64,000 bases of DNA from Novosphingobium aerophilum (lineage in GTDB: Bacteria > Pseudomonadota > Alphaproteobacteria > Sphingomonadales > Sphingomonadaceae). Position numbers and translations under genes: made by a program. Under the pieces are notes generated by a model. It saw only the letters and a list, made by a program, of their open reading frames with translations, was not told the DNA's origin and did no database searches. The stretch lies in the NCBI RefSeq assembly GCF_014230305.1, contig NZ_JACLAU010000016.1:1-64000 (forward strand). The letters are read 5' to 3'. Positions 1 through 7,760 of this stretch are shown here, one piece after another. Every line of letters begins with the position of its first letter. Positions within the stretch are counted from its first letter, which is position 1.

Positions 1-110
1 GCCTCGCCGACGCCGGAAAACCGCCAAAGGTCATCCTCGTCGCCATAATGCGAAAGCTAATCGCAACACTCAACGCCATGATCAAAAATCAACAAACATG
101 GGCCGCGTAA
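1..110 (+). mobile_element. IS110-family transposase, C-terminal end (partial)
   Basis: This is the last 35 codons of a gene that begins outside the window. It is read in the frame starting at base 3 and ends with TAA at 108-110. The peptide contains GKPPKVILVAIMRKLIATLN and ends NQQTWAA. That pattern, a Gly-Lys-Pro followed by a basic helix with MRKL and LNAM and a terminal Trp, is the typical C-terminus of IS110/IS1111 (DEDD) transposases. The stretch is more AT-rich than the DNA after it. Only the tail is visible, so an intact element cannot be claimed. The family call is from recognition of the pattern and is fairly secure; the IS110 versus IS1111 subgroup is not resolved. Confidence 0.78.
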
Positions 111-628
111 CAAGACGGTTGCTCCCCCCCCATACAGGTCCTGTCGAGCGGCAGCGTCCCCGCCCCCCGGTCCGGTCGTCTAGCCGACCCGGCGACCGGG
201 GTAGCGGACTGGCGATCGGATTATTGCGGAGCGGGTTATCCCCGATAGGTTGGACGGGCCCACGGCATCGACCAGCCCGCTCATAACGGGAATCGTCGCG
301 GACGTGTCAGGAGGGGGCGTGGGCACCGGGCGCACGCCCCATGACAGGCGCCCGGGCCGCTTGCATCATCGGTTGTCCGCATTGGGTGCGGACGCGTTTC
401 GGACGTTAGAACCGGGGGGCAGGCGGTGCGGCGCTTGGCAAAGCGTGGTCCCGGATCGGGGGCGCCGTCCCGGATCGGGGGTGCCTTCCCGGATGGGGGC
501 CCTGCCAGGTCCGATGCCGACCGCCCCAGCCCCGCATTCCCACTTAATCCAAAAGCTTAGCGGACTGACTTAATGATTACTGCGCGGCGGCAGGGGCTTC
601 GCCAAGGTTCCCGGCGGGGGAGGCCCGC
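111..628. other. Gap between transposase tail and restriction-modification gene
   Basis: No convincing gene is visible. Short open frames exist but lack ribosome-binding sites and are rich in Pro/Arg/Gly, as expected by chance at this GC content. The first part should contain the right end of the IS110-type element; these elements usually lack long terminal inverted repeats, so its boundary cannot be read. A 19-base tandem repeat lies at 449-505. A purine-rich ribosome-binding site (GGGGGAGG, 615-622) precedes the next gene. Confidence 0.6.
449..505. repeat. Three tandem copies of a 19-base unit
   Basis: Units start at 449, 468 and 487 and follow TCCCGGATCGGGGGYGCCK. The first two differ at two positions; the third is more diverged. 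It lies about 120 bases upstream of the restriction-modification gene. Function unknown. Confidence 0.75.
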
Positions 629-3600
629 TTGGATATCGATGGCTTCATCACGCGCTGGCGCAGCAACGAGGGCGGAGCCGAACGGGCCAATTTCCCCCTG
701 TTCCTGACCGAGCTGGCGCAGGTGCTCGGCCTGCCCCGGCCCGATCCGGCCAGCGCCAACCACGCCCACAACGATTACGTGTTCGAGCGTGCGGTGGTGG
801 AAATCGACCATGCCGGAAGGCGCAGCAACCGCCGGATCGATCTGTACAAGCGCGGCTGCTTCGTGCTGGAGGCCAAGCAGAGCCGTGAACGCGGCGGGGC
901 CAAGGAACTGGCGCTGCCCGCCGGGCAGAGCGCCTTCCCCGGGTTCGATCCCGATGCCACGGCCGCCCCGCGCGGACGGCGCAGCGCGCACCGCGGCTGG
1001 GACGTGCTGATGCGCAACGCGCGCGAACAGGCCGAACAGTATGCCCGCGCCCTGCCGACCGAGCACGGCTGGCCGCCGTTCATCCTGGTCTGCGACGTGG
1101 GCCACGCGATCGAGGTCTTCGCCGACTTTTCCGGCCAGGGGAAGAACTACTGCCAGTTCCCCGACCGGGCCGGCTTCCGCATCTATCTGGACGACCTGCG
1201 CCTGCCGGACATCCAGGCCCGCCTGCGCGCGATCTGGACCGATCCGCACAGCCTGGACCCGGCGCGGCGATCGGCGGCGGTGACGCGCGACATTGCGCGG
1301 CGGCTGGCCAGCGTGAGCAAGCTGCTGGAGGATCGCGGCTATCGGCCCGAGCCGGTCGCCCATTTCCTGATGCGCTGCCTGTTCACGATGTTTGCCGAGG
1401 ACACCGGCCTGCTCGAGCGCGGCAGCTTTCAGGAGGTGCTGGGCAATGCCCGCGACGATCCCGCCAGTTTCGCCCCGCTGCTGGAGGACCTGTGGCGCAC
1501 GATGGACACGGGCGGGTTCAGCCCGGTGCTGCGCAAGCCGGTGCGCCGCTTCAACGGCGGCCTGTTCGCCCAGCGCAGCACCATCCCCTTGCAGCGCGAG
1601 GAGATTGGCGAACTGTACGAAGCGGCCAAGCATGACTGGACGCAGGTGGAACCGGCGATCTTCGGCACCCTGCTGGAACAGGCGCTGGACAAGGACGAGC
1701 GCAAGCGGCTGGGCGCGCATTACACCCCGCGGGCCTATGTCGAACGGCTGGTCAACGCCACCCTGATCGATCCGTTGCAGGCCGAATGGCAGGCCCTGGT
1801 GCTGGGTTCGGTCGAGCGCGAGCGGGCCACCGATCCCGAGGCGGCGATCCGGCTGGTCCACGATTTCCATGAGAAGCTGGCCGCCACCCGGGTGCTCGAT
1901 CCGGCCTGCGGCACCGGCAATTTCCTGTACGTGGCGCTGGAGCTGATGAAGCGGCTGGAAGGCGATGTGCTGGAAGTGCTGCTGGACCTGGGCGGGCAGG
2001 AAGCGCTCGCGCTGGAAACCGCCACGGTCCACCCGCGCAACTTCCTGGGGCTGGAGGTGAACCCGCGCGCGGCGGCGATCGCCGAACTGGTTCTGTGGCT
2101 GGGCTATCTGCAATGGCAACTGCGCAACGGCAGCGGGATCAGCGATCCCGTGCTGGAAACGCTGACCAACATCACCGCCATGGATGCGGTGCTGAGGCAC
2201 GATGGCGAACGGCCCACCGCCGACCGGAGCGGCACCGAACTGGTCAACCCGCGCCGACCCGACTGGCCCGAGGCGGACTTCATCGTGGGCAACCCGCCGT
2301 TCATCGGGGGCAAGGACCTGCGTGGCCGGCTGGGCGATGCCTATGCCACGGCCCTGTGGCGGGCCAATCCCAAGGTGCCGAAAAGCGCCGATTTCGTCAT
2401 GCACTGGTGGGACCGGGCGGCCGAGCTGCTGGCCCGCAAGGGCACGCGGCTGCAACGCTTCGGCTTTGTCACCACCAATTCGATCACGCAGGAATTCAGC
2501 CGCCGGGTGATCGCCCGCCATCTGGAGGGGCGCCTGCCGATCAGCCTGCTGCTGGCCATCCCCGACCATCCGTGGACCCGCGCCACCCGCGATACGGCGG
2601 CGGTGCGGATCGCCATGACCGTGGCGGCGGCGGGCCGGTGCGACGGGCTGGTCCTGACCGTATGCCGCGAAGCCGGGCTGGATACCGACACGCCGGAAAT
2701 CGACTTTGCCACGGCGACCGGTGAGGTTCATGCCGACCTGACCGTGGGGGCGGATGTCGGGCAGGCAAAGCCGCTGCGGGCAAACGACGGGCTCTGTTCG
2801 CGCGGCATGGCCTTGCATGGGGCCGGGTTCATCGTGACGCCAGCCAAGGCCGGAGAGCTGGGGCTCGGCCAGCGTCCAGGGCTGGAGCGGCATATCCGCC
2901 CTTACCGCAACGGCCGCGACCTGATGGCGCGGGCGCGTGGGGTGCTGGTGATCGACCTGTTCGGCCTGAGCGAAACCGAAGTGCGTCAGCGCTATCCCGA
3001 CGTCTACCAGCATTTGCTGGTGGCGGTGAAACCTGAACGGGATGCAAATAGGCGGGCAACGCGAAAAGAGAATTGGTGGCTATTCGGGGAGCTAGCGCCA
3101 ACGTTTCGGGACTACAGCGCTGGACTACCAAGATACATCGCCACTGTCGAAACCGCCAAGCACAGGGTGTTCCAGTTCCTCGATGCCGCCATTCTGCCGG
3201 ATAACAAGCTGCTCTTGATCGGGGCTGCTGAAGGTTTTGTCCTTGGCGTAATGTCAAGTTCGGTTCACGTTGCCTGGAGCCTTAAAGCGGGCGGGTGGCT
3301 CGGCGCCGGAAATGACTCGGTCTACGTCAAGACCAAGACCTTCGACCCCTTCCCCTTCCCCGATGCCTTGCCCGCCCAGCGCGAAGCCATCGGCGCGCTG
3401 GCCGAGGAACTGGACGCCGTGCGCAAGGACGTGCTGGCGCGCCATGCCGACCTGACCCTGACCGGGCTTTACAACCTGCGCGAACGGCTGCGGCAGGGCG
3501 ATCCGCTCGATCCCGCGGCGCAGGACCAGCGCCAGCGCGGGCTGGTCGACCTGATCGGCGATCTGCATGACCGGATCGATGCGGCAGTGGCGGCGGCCTA

Positions 3601-4012
3601 TGGCTGGCCGGCGGACCTGCCCGAGGCGGACATTGTCGCCCGGCTGGTGGCGCTCAACGCCGAACGCCACGCCGAGGAGCGCGCCGGGCGGGTGCGCTGG
3701 CTGCGCCCGGACTACCAGATCGCGCGGGCCGGGCTGACCGAACTGGGCAGCCTGCGCGCGCCGGTGCAGGTCGAGGCCGAGCTGGCCCTGCCCGCCGCCC
3801 GCAAGCCGCAGTTTCCGCGCGACGCGATCGGCCAGACCGCCGCGGTGCTGGCCGCGTTGCGCGGCGGCGCGGGCGATGCCGCGACCATCGCCCGCGCCCA
3901 TGCCCAGGGGCTGAAGGTGGCCCAGCGGGTGCAGCGCACGCTCGACGCGCTGGAGCGGCTGGGCCACGTCGCGCGCACCCCCGAAGGCTATGCCCTGCGC
4001 CGCGCCGCCTGA
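629..4012 (+). CDS. MmeI-like (type IIL/IIG) fused restriction endonuclease and adenine DNA methyltransferase
   Basis: A single 1127-residue chain predicted to modify, and probably cut, DNA. The N-terminus carries D71-X9-E81-A-K83, the PD-(D/E)XK pattern D-X9-EXK of MmeI at nearly the same residue numbers. The methyltransferase core has SAM motif I (VLDPACGTGNF, from V422) and the catalytic NPPF (N555-F558), so N6-adenine methylation is expected. A target-recognition region (about 760-905) ends in TFDPFPFP (904-911), a landmark of this family, followed by a helical C-terminus. The start is TTG at 629, 6 bases after GGGGGAGG; no better upstream start is seen. Family members are about 900-1150 residues, so the length is normal and the gene looks intact. 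No separate restriction or specificity gene is adjacent, which fits a single-chain enzyme. The IS110 remnant upstream suggests mobile acquisition. The cutting activity is inferred from the motif only. Confidence 0.85.
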   Translation: MDIDGFITRWRSNEGGAERANFPLFLTELAQVLGLPRPDPASANHAHNDYVFERAVVEIDHAGRRSNRRIDLYKRGCFVLEAKQSRERGGAKELALPAGQSAFPGFDPDATAAPRGRRSAHRGWDVLMRNAREQAEQYARALPTEHGWPPFILVCDVGHAIEVFADFSGQGKNYCQFPDRAGFRIYLDDLRLPDIQARLRAIWTDPHSLDPARRSAAVTRDIARRLASVSKLLEDRGYRPEPVAHFLMRCLFTMFAEDTGLLERGSFQEVLGNARDDPASFAPLLEDLWRTMDTGGFSPVLRKPVRRFNGGLFAQRSTIPLQREEIGELYEAAKHDWTQVEPAIFGTLLEQALDKDERKRLGAHYTPRAYVERLVNATLIDPLQAEWQALVLGSVERERATDPEAAIRLVHDFHEKLAATRVLDPACGTGNFLYVALELMKRLEGDVLEVLLDLGGQEALALETATVHPRNFLGLEVNPRAAAIAELVLWLGYLQWQLRNGSGISDPVLETLTNITAMDAVLRHDGERPTADRSGTELVNPRRPDWPEADFIVGNPPFIGGKDLRGRLGDAYATALWRANPKVPKSADFVMHWWDRAAELLARKGTRLQRFGFVTTNSITQEFSRRVIARHLEGRLPISLLLAIPDHPWTRATRDTAAVRIAMTVAAAGRCDGLVLTVCREAGLDTDTPEIDFATATGEVHADLTVGADVGQAKPLRANDGLCSRGMALHGAGFIVTPAKAGELGLGQRPGLERHIRPYRNGRDLMARARGVLVIDLFGLSETEVRQRYPDVYQHLLVAVKPERDANRRATRKENWWLFGELAPTFRDYSAGLPRYIATVETAKHRVFQFLDAAILPDNKLLLIGAAEGFVLGVMSSSVHVAWSLKAGGWLGAGNDSVYVKTKTFDPFPFPDALPAQREAIGALAEELDAVRKDVLARHADLTLTGLYNLRERLRQGDPLDPAAQDQRQRGLVDLIGDLHDRIDAAVAAAYGWPADLPEADIVARLVALNAERHAEERAGRVRWLRPDYQIARAGLTELGSLRAPVQVEAELALPAARKPQFPRDAIGQTAAVLAALRGGAGDAATIARAHAQGLKVAQRVQRTLDALERLGHVARTPEGYALRRAA

Positions 4013-4336
4013 TCGCCCCCCGTGCCCATCCTGCCCCCGACCGCACCGGTCCGTTGGCGGTTCTGCGCCAGGTCTCTGCCGGGTCTCTGCCGGTTCTGGC
4101 CGCGTGTTTCATTCCGGCTCCGCGATCATGCCTAGCGCCGCGTTAGCGCTTCCCTCGCGCGGACCCCGCGGGTCCGGCAAACCTTTGCGTCATCGCACTC
4201 CGCTAATTGCGCTTGCGGTATCAGCCCGGAGCGGAGGCAGCGGCAGGACGTGGCGCGGTGGATCATCAGGCTGGGTGCGCGATGGCATCGGCTCATCGGA
4301 ATGCCGAAACGGCGCGGCTGGGCCAGGCTGTGGACC
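4013..4336. other. Gap of 324 bases, no gene seen
   Basis: No clear gene. A GTG-started in-frame extension of the following pilin could reach back to 4250, but it would break the 14-residue leader shared with the second pilin. A small perfect stem (GGACCC-CGC-GGGTCC) lies at 4161-4175 with no T-tract. A promoter for the pilin gene is expected here but none stands out. Confidence 0.5.
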
Positions 4337-4636
4337 ATGCGCGGTCTTACCGCCGTGGTGCTCAACAATGTCGCCGGAGCCACCGCGGTCGAATATGGGC
4401 TGGTCACCTTGCTGATGGCGGTCGGGTGCTTCGCCCTGCTGCTCGACACCGGCAAGAGCAGCGCCAACACCTTCGCGAAGATCGACACCACGCTGTCGGG
4501 CGAGGCGCCCCCGGTCGGCCGGACGCCTGCTTTGGGATCGGCGCCGCAGGGCGCCCCCGAGCCAGAGCCCGAGCCAGAGCCAGAGCCAGAGCGCATGCCC
4601 CTGCCGACCTGGGGCGGCGCCCCCGCACCTCCGTGA
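4337..4636 (+). CDS. Flp/Fap-type pilin with acidic proline-rich tail
   Basis: A 99-residue type IVb (Flp) prepilin-like protein. The leader MRGLTAVVLNNVAG (14 residues) is followed by ATAVEYGL, giving the Flp processing pattern G14/A15 with Glu at +5 and Tyr at +6, then a hydrophobic helix (about 21-37). The second pilin at 5808 has its cleavage glycine at residue 14 too, which is why ATG 4337 is preferred over GTG 4250. After the helix the protein has a 60-residue tail with a run of alternating Pro-Glu, encoded by an imperfect 6-base repeat near 4559-4592. Typical Flp pilins are 50-65 residues, so the tail is extra; this may be a minor or capping pilin-like subunit. A prepilin peptidase (cpaA) is encoded about 20 kb away. 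Ribosome-binding site is weak. Confidence 0.75.
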   Translation: MRGLTAVVLNNVAGATAVEYGLVTLLMAVGCFALLLDTGKSSANTFAKIDTTLSGEAPPVGRTPALGSAPQGAPEPEPEPEPEPERMPLPTWGGAPAPP

Positions 4637-4800
4637 GCCTCGCCGCGACGGTGCCTGGTGCGATCGTCGCAATCATGCCTACCACGGCGTCAACGGCTGC
4701 CTCGCGCCGAGCCTGCGGGCGGGGCCAATCCTTACCGAACCCTCACCAGCCCCCCTCCGTTTCCCCGCATGGTCGCGACAAGGTTTTCGTCGACTTCACA

Positions 4801-5811
4801 ATGCTAAGGCGAAGGCTGACTGAACTCGCGCGAGTGGACGAACGATCGATGCTGGCCCTTACCCAATGCTGGTTCACGAGCACCCACGTGCCCGCCTATC
4901 CCGGGCGGAAGAACGCGGAAGGCGTGTTCCGCAGCGATTGCCGGCATTGTGACCGCCCGATCATCTCGTGGGACAAGAAGGCCTGGCACCTGGCCGAGGG
5001 CTTCAACCTGCTCAGCGTCTATCAGGGCATGGAGAAGCCGTTTCTCTACCTGATCGACACCCGCAACGATTTCGTCGTCGCGCGCTTTCCGATCGACCAT
5101 CTCGAGACCGAGCCCGAGGTGGAAGCCTACATGGAGCAGATCAAGGCCGACAACGGGGTCAACGATCCCGAAAGCAGCCTGGCCCTGCGGGATTCGCGCA
5201 AGCGCAAGTTCCGCCGCACTCCGCTCAAGCCCAAGCAGCCGGGGATCGAGGCCTTCGCGGTCCCGGCCGGGCCGCCAGAGCCGCTCGATGGTGCCGCTCC
5301 GGCCGATCCGCGCGACTGCGACAAGCTGACCGGCCTGCCCGGGCGCGGCACTTTCGAAGCCGTGTTCGAGGCCGAATGCCGCAACGCGCGCGAGCATGGC
5401 CTGCCGCTGGTGATCGCCTTCGTCGATCCGGACCGCATGGACAAGCTCAACCGCGCCCAGGGGCTGGATCATGGCGACAAGCTGATCACCCTGATCGCCG
5501 ACGAGCTGGCCAGCCTGCCCGGCTGCCACCGCCACCTGTCGCGCAACCGCGGGCTGGAATTCGTCCTGCTGCTGCGCAATGCCGATGCCGACGTGGTGGC
5601 CAAGGCGCTCGACCAGATCCGCCGCACCGTGGCCGATCGCAAGGAGTTCGCGGTCGAGGGCGAAGGCCCGGGGATCGCCTGCGGCCTGGCCCAGATCGCC
5701 GTTGACGGCGACCCGCGCCTCGCCCTGCGCGCCGCCGACGTCGCGCTCCACCGCGCCAAGGCCGAAGGCGGCAACCGCGTGGTCAAGGGCGTGATGGAAG
5801 CGCCGGAATGA
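4801..5811 (+). CDS. Degenerate GGDEF-domain protein with N-terminal CxxC region
   Basis: A 336-residue cytoplasmic protein. The N-terminal half (1-130) is unrecognised and contains a C47-x-x-C50 pair (SDCRHCDRP) that could bind metal. From DKLTGLPGRGTF (174-185) it follows the diguanylate cyclase fold, ending in AADVALHRAKAEGGNRV. The signature loop reads RNRGLEF (248-254) rather than GG(D/E)EF, and no RxxD inhibitory site precedes it, so cyclase activity is unlikely; a binding or structural role is inferred. ATG 4801 is chosen because the open frame further upstream overlaps the preceding pilin. Its stop overlaps the ATG of the next pilin gene (ATGA, 5808-5811), implying translational coupling. 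Placement between two Flp-type pilins suggests a pilus-linked role. Confidence 0.7.
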   Translation: MLRRRLTELARVDERSMLALTQCWFTSTHVPAYPGRKNAEGVFRSDCRHCDRPIISWDKKAWHLAEGFNLLSVYQGMEKPFLYLIDTRNDFVVARFPIDHLETEPEVEAYMEQIKADNGVNDPESSLALRDSRKRKFRRTPLKPKQPGIEAFAVPAGPPEPLDGAAPADPRDCDKLTGLPGRGTFEAVFEAECRNAREHGLPLVIAFVDPDRMDKLNRAQGLDHGDKLITLIADELASLPGCHRHLSRNRGLEFVLLLRNADADVVAKALDQIRRTVADRKEFAVEGEGPGIACGLAQIAVDGDPRLALRAADVALHRAKAEGGNRVVKGVMEAPE

Positions 5812-6005
5812 TCCGCTGGTTCATCCGGCTCCGCCGCGACCGGCGCGGAGCCACCGCCATGGAATACGGGCTGATCGCTGCGCTGATCGCCGTGGCCGCG
5901 ATGACGATCCTGTCCGGCATGGGCAGCCAGTTGAACACGACCTTCAGCCGCACCTCGTCCGGGCTCGCCCGCTCAGGTGGCACAAGCCCGCCGGTGATCC
6001 AGTAA
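5808..6005 (+). CDS. Flp family type IVb pilin
   Basis: A 65-residue prepilin. The leader MIRWFIRLRRDRRG ends at G14 and is followed by ATAMEYGLIAALIAVAAM: cleavage after G14, Glu at +5, Tyr at +6, then a hydrophobic helix, as in Flp/PilA subunits of Tad pili. Length is typical. The gene starts inside the end of the degenerate GGDEF gene (4-base overlap) and ends 7 bases from the convergent stop of btuD. It is the best candidate in the window for the major pilin of the Tad system at 24-31 kb, although Tad loci often have their pilin gene next to cpaA. Confidence 0.88.
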   Translation: MIRWFIRLRRDRRGATAMEYGLIAALIAVAAMTILSGMGSQLNTTFSRTSSGLARSGGTSPPVIQ

Positions 6006-6012
6006 GCCTGCG

Positions 6013-6783
6013 CTAGGGCTGGCCCAGCGCGAGGGCCCGCGTGCCGGGTCCGCCCCACCAGCACGCCTGAACCTGCCACACGCGCGACACCAGCGCGGCC
6101 TCCAGCGCCTGTTCCGGCGGTCCGTCCGCCACGATCCGGCCGCGCTCCAACACCACCACCCGGTCGGCCCGGTTCATCGCCATGGCCAGATCGTGCAGGA
6201 CCAGCACCACCCCGCGGCCCTCGCCCGCCTGGGCGCGCAGCAGGGCGACCAGCGCCGCGGCATGGGCCAGATCGAGGTTGGCCAGCGGCTCGTCGGCGAG
6301 CAGCCAGGCAGGCTCTCCCGCCAGGACCCGCGCCGCCAGCGCCCGCGCCCGCTCGCCGCCCGACAGGTGCGAGACCGGGCGGTGCCGCAGCGCCGAGAGG
6401 TCCATCGCCGCCAGCGCGCGATCGACCGCCGCGGCGTCCTCCGCCGGGGTGGTCCGCGCGGGATGGCGCGCCGCGCCCTGCCACGGCAGGCGGCCCAGCG
6501 ACACCAGCGTCTCGACGCTGACGTCCCAGGCGATCTCGGGCGTCTGCGGCAGATAGCCGATGCGCCGCGCCCGTTCGCGCGGGGGCAGCGCGGCGAGCGC
6601 CTCTCCCCCGCAGGTCACCGCACCCGTCTCCAGCGCGAGCAGCCCGGCAAGGCAGGCCAGCAGCGAGGACTTGCCCGCGCCATTGGGCCCGACAATCGCG
6701 GTGACCTCCCCCGGGCGCAGCGTCAGGTCCACCCCGGTCAGGCGCCCGGGCAGGGTCAGGTCGGTGGCGCGCAGCGCGGTCAT
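6013..6783 (-). CDS. btuD: Cobalamin ABC transporter ATP-binding protein
   Basis: A 256-residue cytoplasmic ATPase that powers import of vitamin B12 through the permease encoded just upstream. Walker A is GPNGAGKS (32-39), Q-loop Gln80, signature LSGGE (140-144), Walker B LLADE (161-165) and switch His197 in LVLHDLA. Its ATG overlaps the permease stop (ATGA, 6780-6783). It is the last gene of the riboswitch-controlled operon. Sequence alone would fit any FecE/BtuD-type siderophore or corrinoid ATPase; the riboswitch and BtuB make cobalamin the likely substrate. Confidence 0.9.
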   Translation of the reverse strand: MTALRATDLTLPGRLTGVDLTLRPGEVTAIVGPNGAGKSSLLACLAGLLALETGAVTCGGEALAALPPRERARRIGYLPQTPEIAWDVSVETLVSLGRLPWQGAARHPARTTPAEDAAAVDRALAAMDLSALRHRPVSHLSGGERARALAARVLAGEPAWLLADEPLANLDLAHAAALVALLRAQAGEGRGVVLVLHDLAMAMNRADRVVVLERGRIVADGPPEQALEAALVSRVWQVQACWWGGPGTRALALGQP

Positions 6784-7760
6784 CCCAGCCCTCCGTCACG
6801 CACGCCGCGGCGCCGCAGCCGCAGCAGCAGCCACAGGAAGAACGGCGCGCCGATCAGGCTCAGCGCGATCCCCAGGCGCAGTTCGGTGACCAGCGGGACC
6901 AGGCGGCACAGGCTGTCGGCCAGCAGCAGCAGCAGCCCCCCGGCCAGCGCCGCCGGAACGATCAGGCGCGACGGGCGCCGGTCGGTCAGGGGGCGGACCA
7001 GATGCGGCACGACCAGCCCGACGAAGCCGATGATCCCCGCCACGGCCACGCCGGCTCCGACCGTCAGCCCGACACCCGCGATCAGCAGCGCCTGCAAGCG
7101 GCGCGGATCGAGCCCCAGCGAGCGCGCGGTCGCCTCGCCCAGCACCAGCGCGTCGAGCCCCGGCCCGGCCAGCCGCAGCAGGACGATCCCCGCCAGCGTC
7201 GGCGGCAGCGCCAGCCGCACCTCGGCCCAGCCGCGATCGGTCAGCGCGCCCATCAGCCAGGTGACGATCTCGGACTGGGCGAAGGCATTGGGCGCCAGGC
7301 TGATCACCAGGCTCATCAGCGCCCCGGCCAGGCTGGCGATCATCATCCCCGCCAGGGTGAACAGCGCCACCCCGCCGTCACTCCGCCCGGCGATGAGCCC
7401 GAGCAGCGCCATGGCCCCGCCCGATCCCACCAGGGCGAACAGCGGCAGGGCCCAGGCCTGGGCGGCGAGGCCGAGCCAGAACGACAGGACCGCCCCCAGC
7501 GCCGCCGCCGGGGCGATCCCGAACAGCCCCGGATCGGCCAGCGGATTGCGAAGATAGCCCTGCATCGCGGCCCCAGCCGCCCCCAGCCCCGCGCCCAGCG
7601 TCACCGCCAGCACGGCGCGCGGCAGCCGCAGCCCCAGCACGATCAGCGTGGCATTGGGCAGGGCCGGATGGAACGGATCGATCCACACCCGCCCGGCCAG
7701 CAGCGACAAGGGCACGGCGACCAGCAGGGCGGTGATGAGGGTGAGATTGAGGCGGGTCAT
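6780..7760 (-). CDS. btuC: Cobalamin ABC transporter permease (FecCD/BtuC family)
   Basis: A 326-residue inner-membrane protein with about nine or ten hydrophobic segments. It shows family landmarks: LRLPRAVLAVTLGAGLGAAG near the N-terminus, QGYLRNPLADPGLFG, and GFVGLVVPHLVR near the C-terminus. The open frame extends upstream into btuF, but ATG 7760 is preferred because it makes a 4-base ATGA overlap with the btuF stop (7757-7759) and gives the standard family start. It would form the translocation pore with BtuD and receive substrate from BtuF. Confidence 0.9.
   Translation of the reverse strand: MTRLNLTLITALLVAVPLSLLAGRVWIDPFHPALPNATLIVLGLRLPRAVLAVTLGAGLGAAGAAMQGYLRNPLADPGLFGIAPAAALGAVLSFWLGLAAQAWALPLFALVGSGGAMALLGLIAGRSDGGVALFTLAGMMIASLAGALMSLVISLAPNAFAQSEIVTWLMGALTDRGWAEVRLALPPTLAGIVLLRLAGPGLDALVLGEATARSLGLDPRRLQALLIAGVGLTVGAGVAVAGIIGFVGLVVPHLVRPLTDRRPSRLIVPAALAGGLLLLLADSLCRLVPLVTELRLGIALSLIGAPFFLWLLLRLRRRGVRDGGLG

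Noticed and set aside
98..573. Two small overlapping open frames after the transposase tail
   Set aside because: Pro/Arg-rich composition, no ribosome-binding sites and no similarity to known proteins; chance frames in GC-rich DNA.
557..3013. Long open frame on the minus strand opposite the restriction-modification gene
   Set aside because: It is rich in Arg/Gln/His/Gly with no domain, and is explained as a shadow of GC-rich coding on the plus strand, which has clear motifs.
4207..4800. Upstream extension of the GGDEF-like gene to 4207
   Set aside because: The extension overlaps the first pilin gene in another frame and encodes low-complexity Arg/Ala sequence; ATG 4801 is more sensible.
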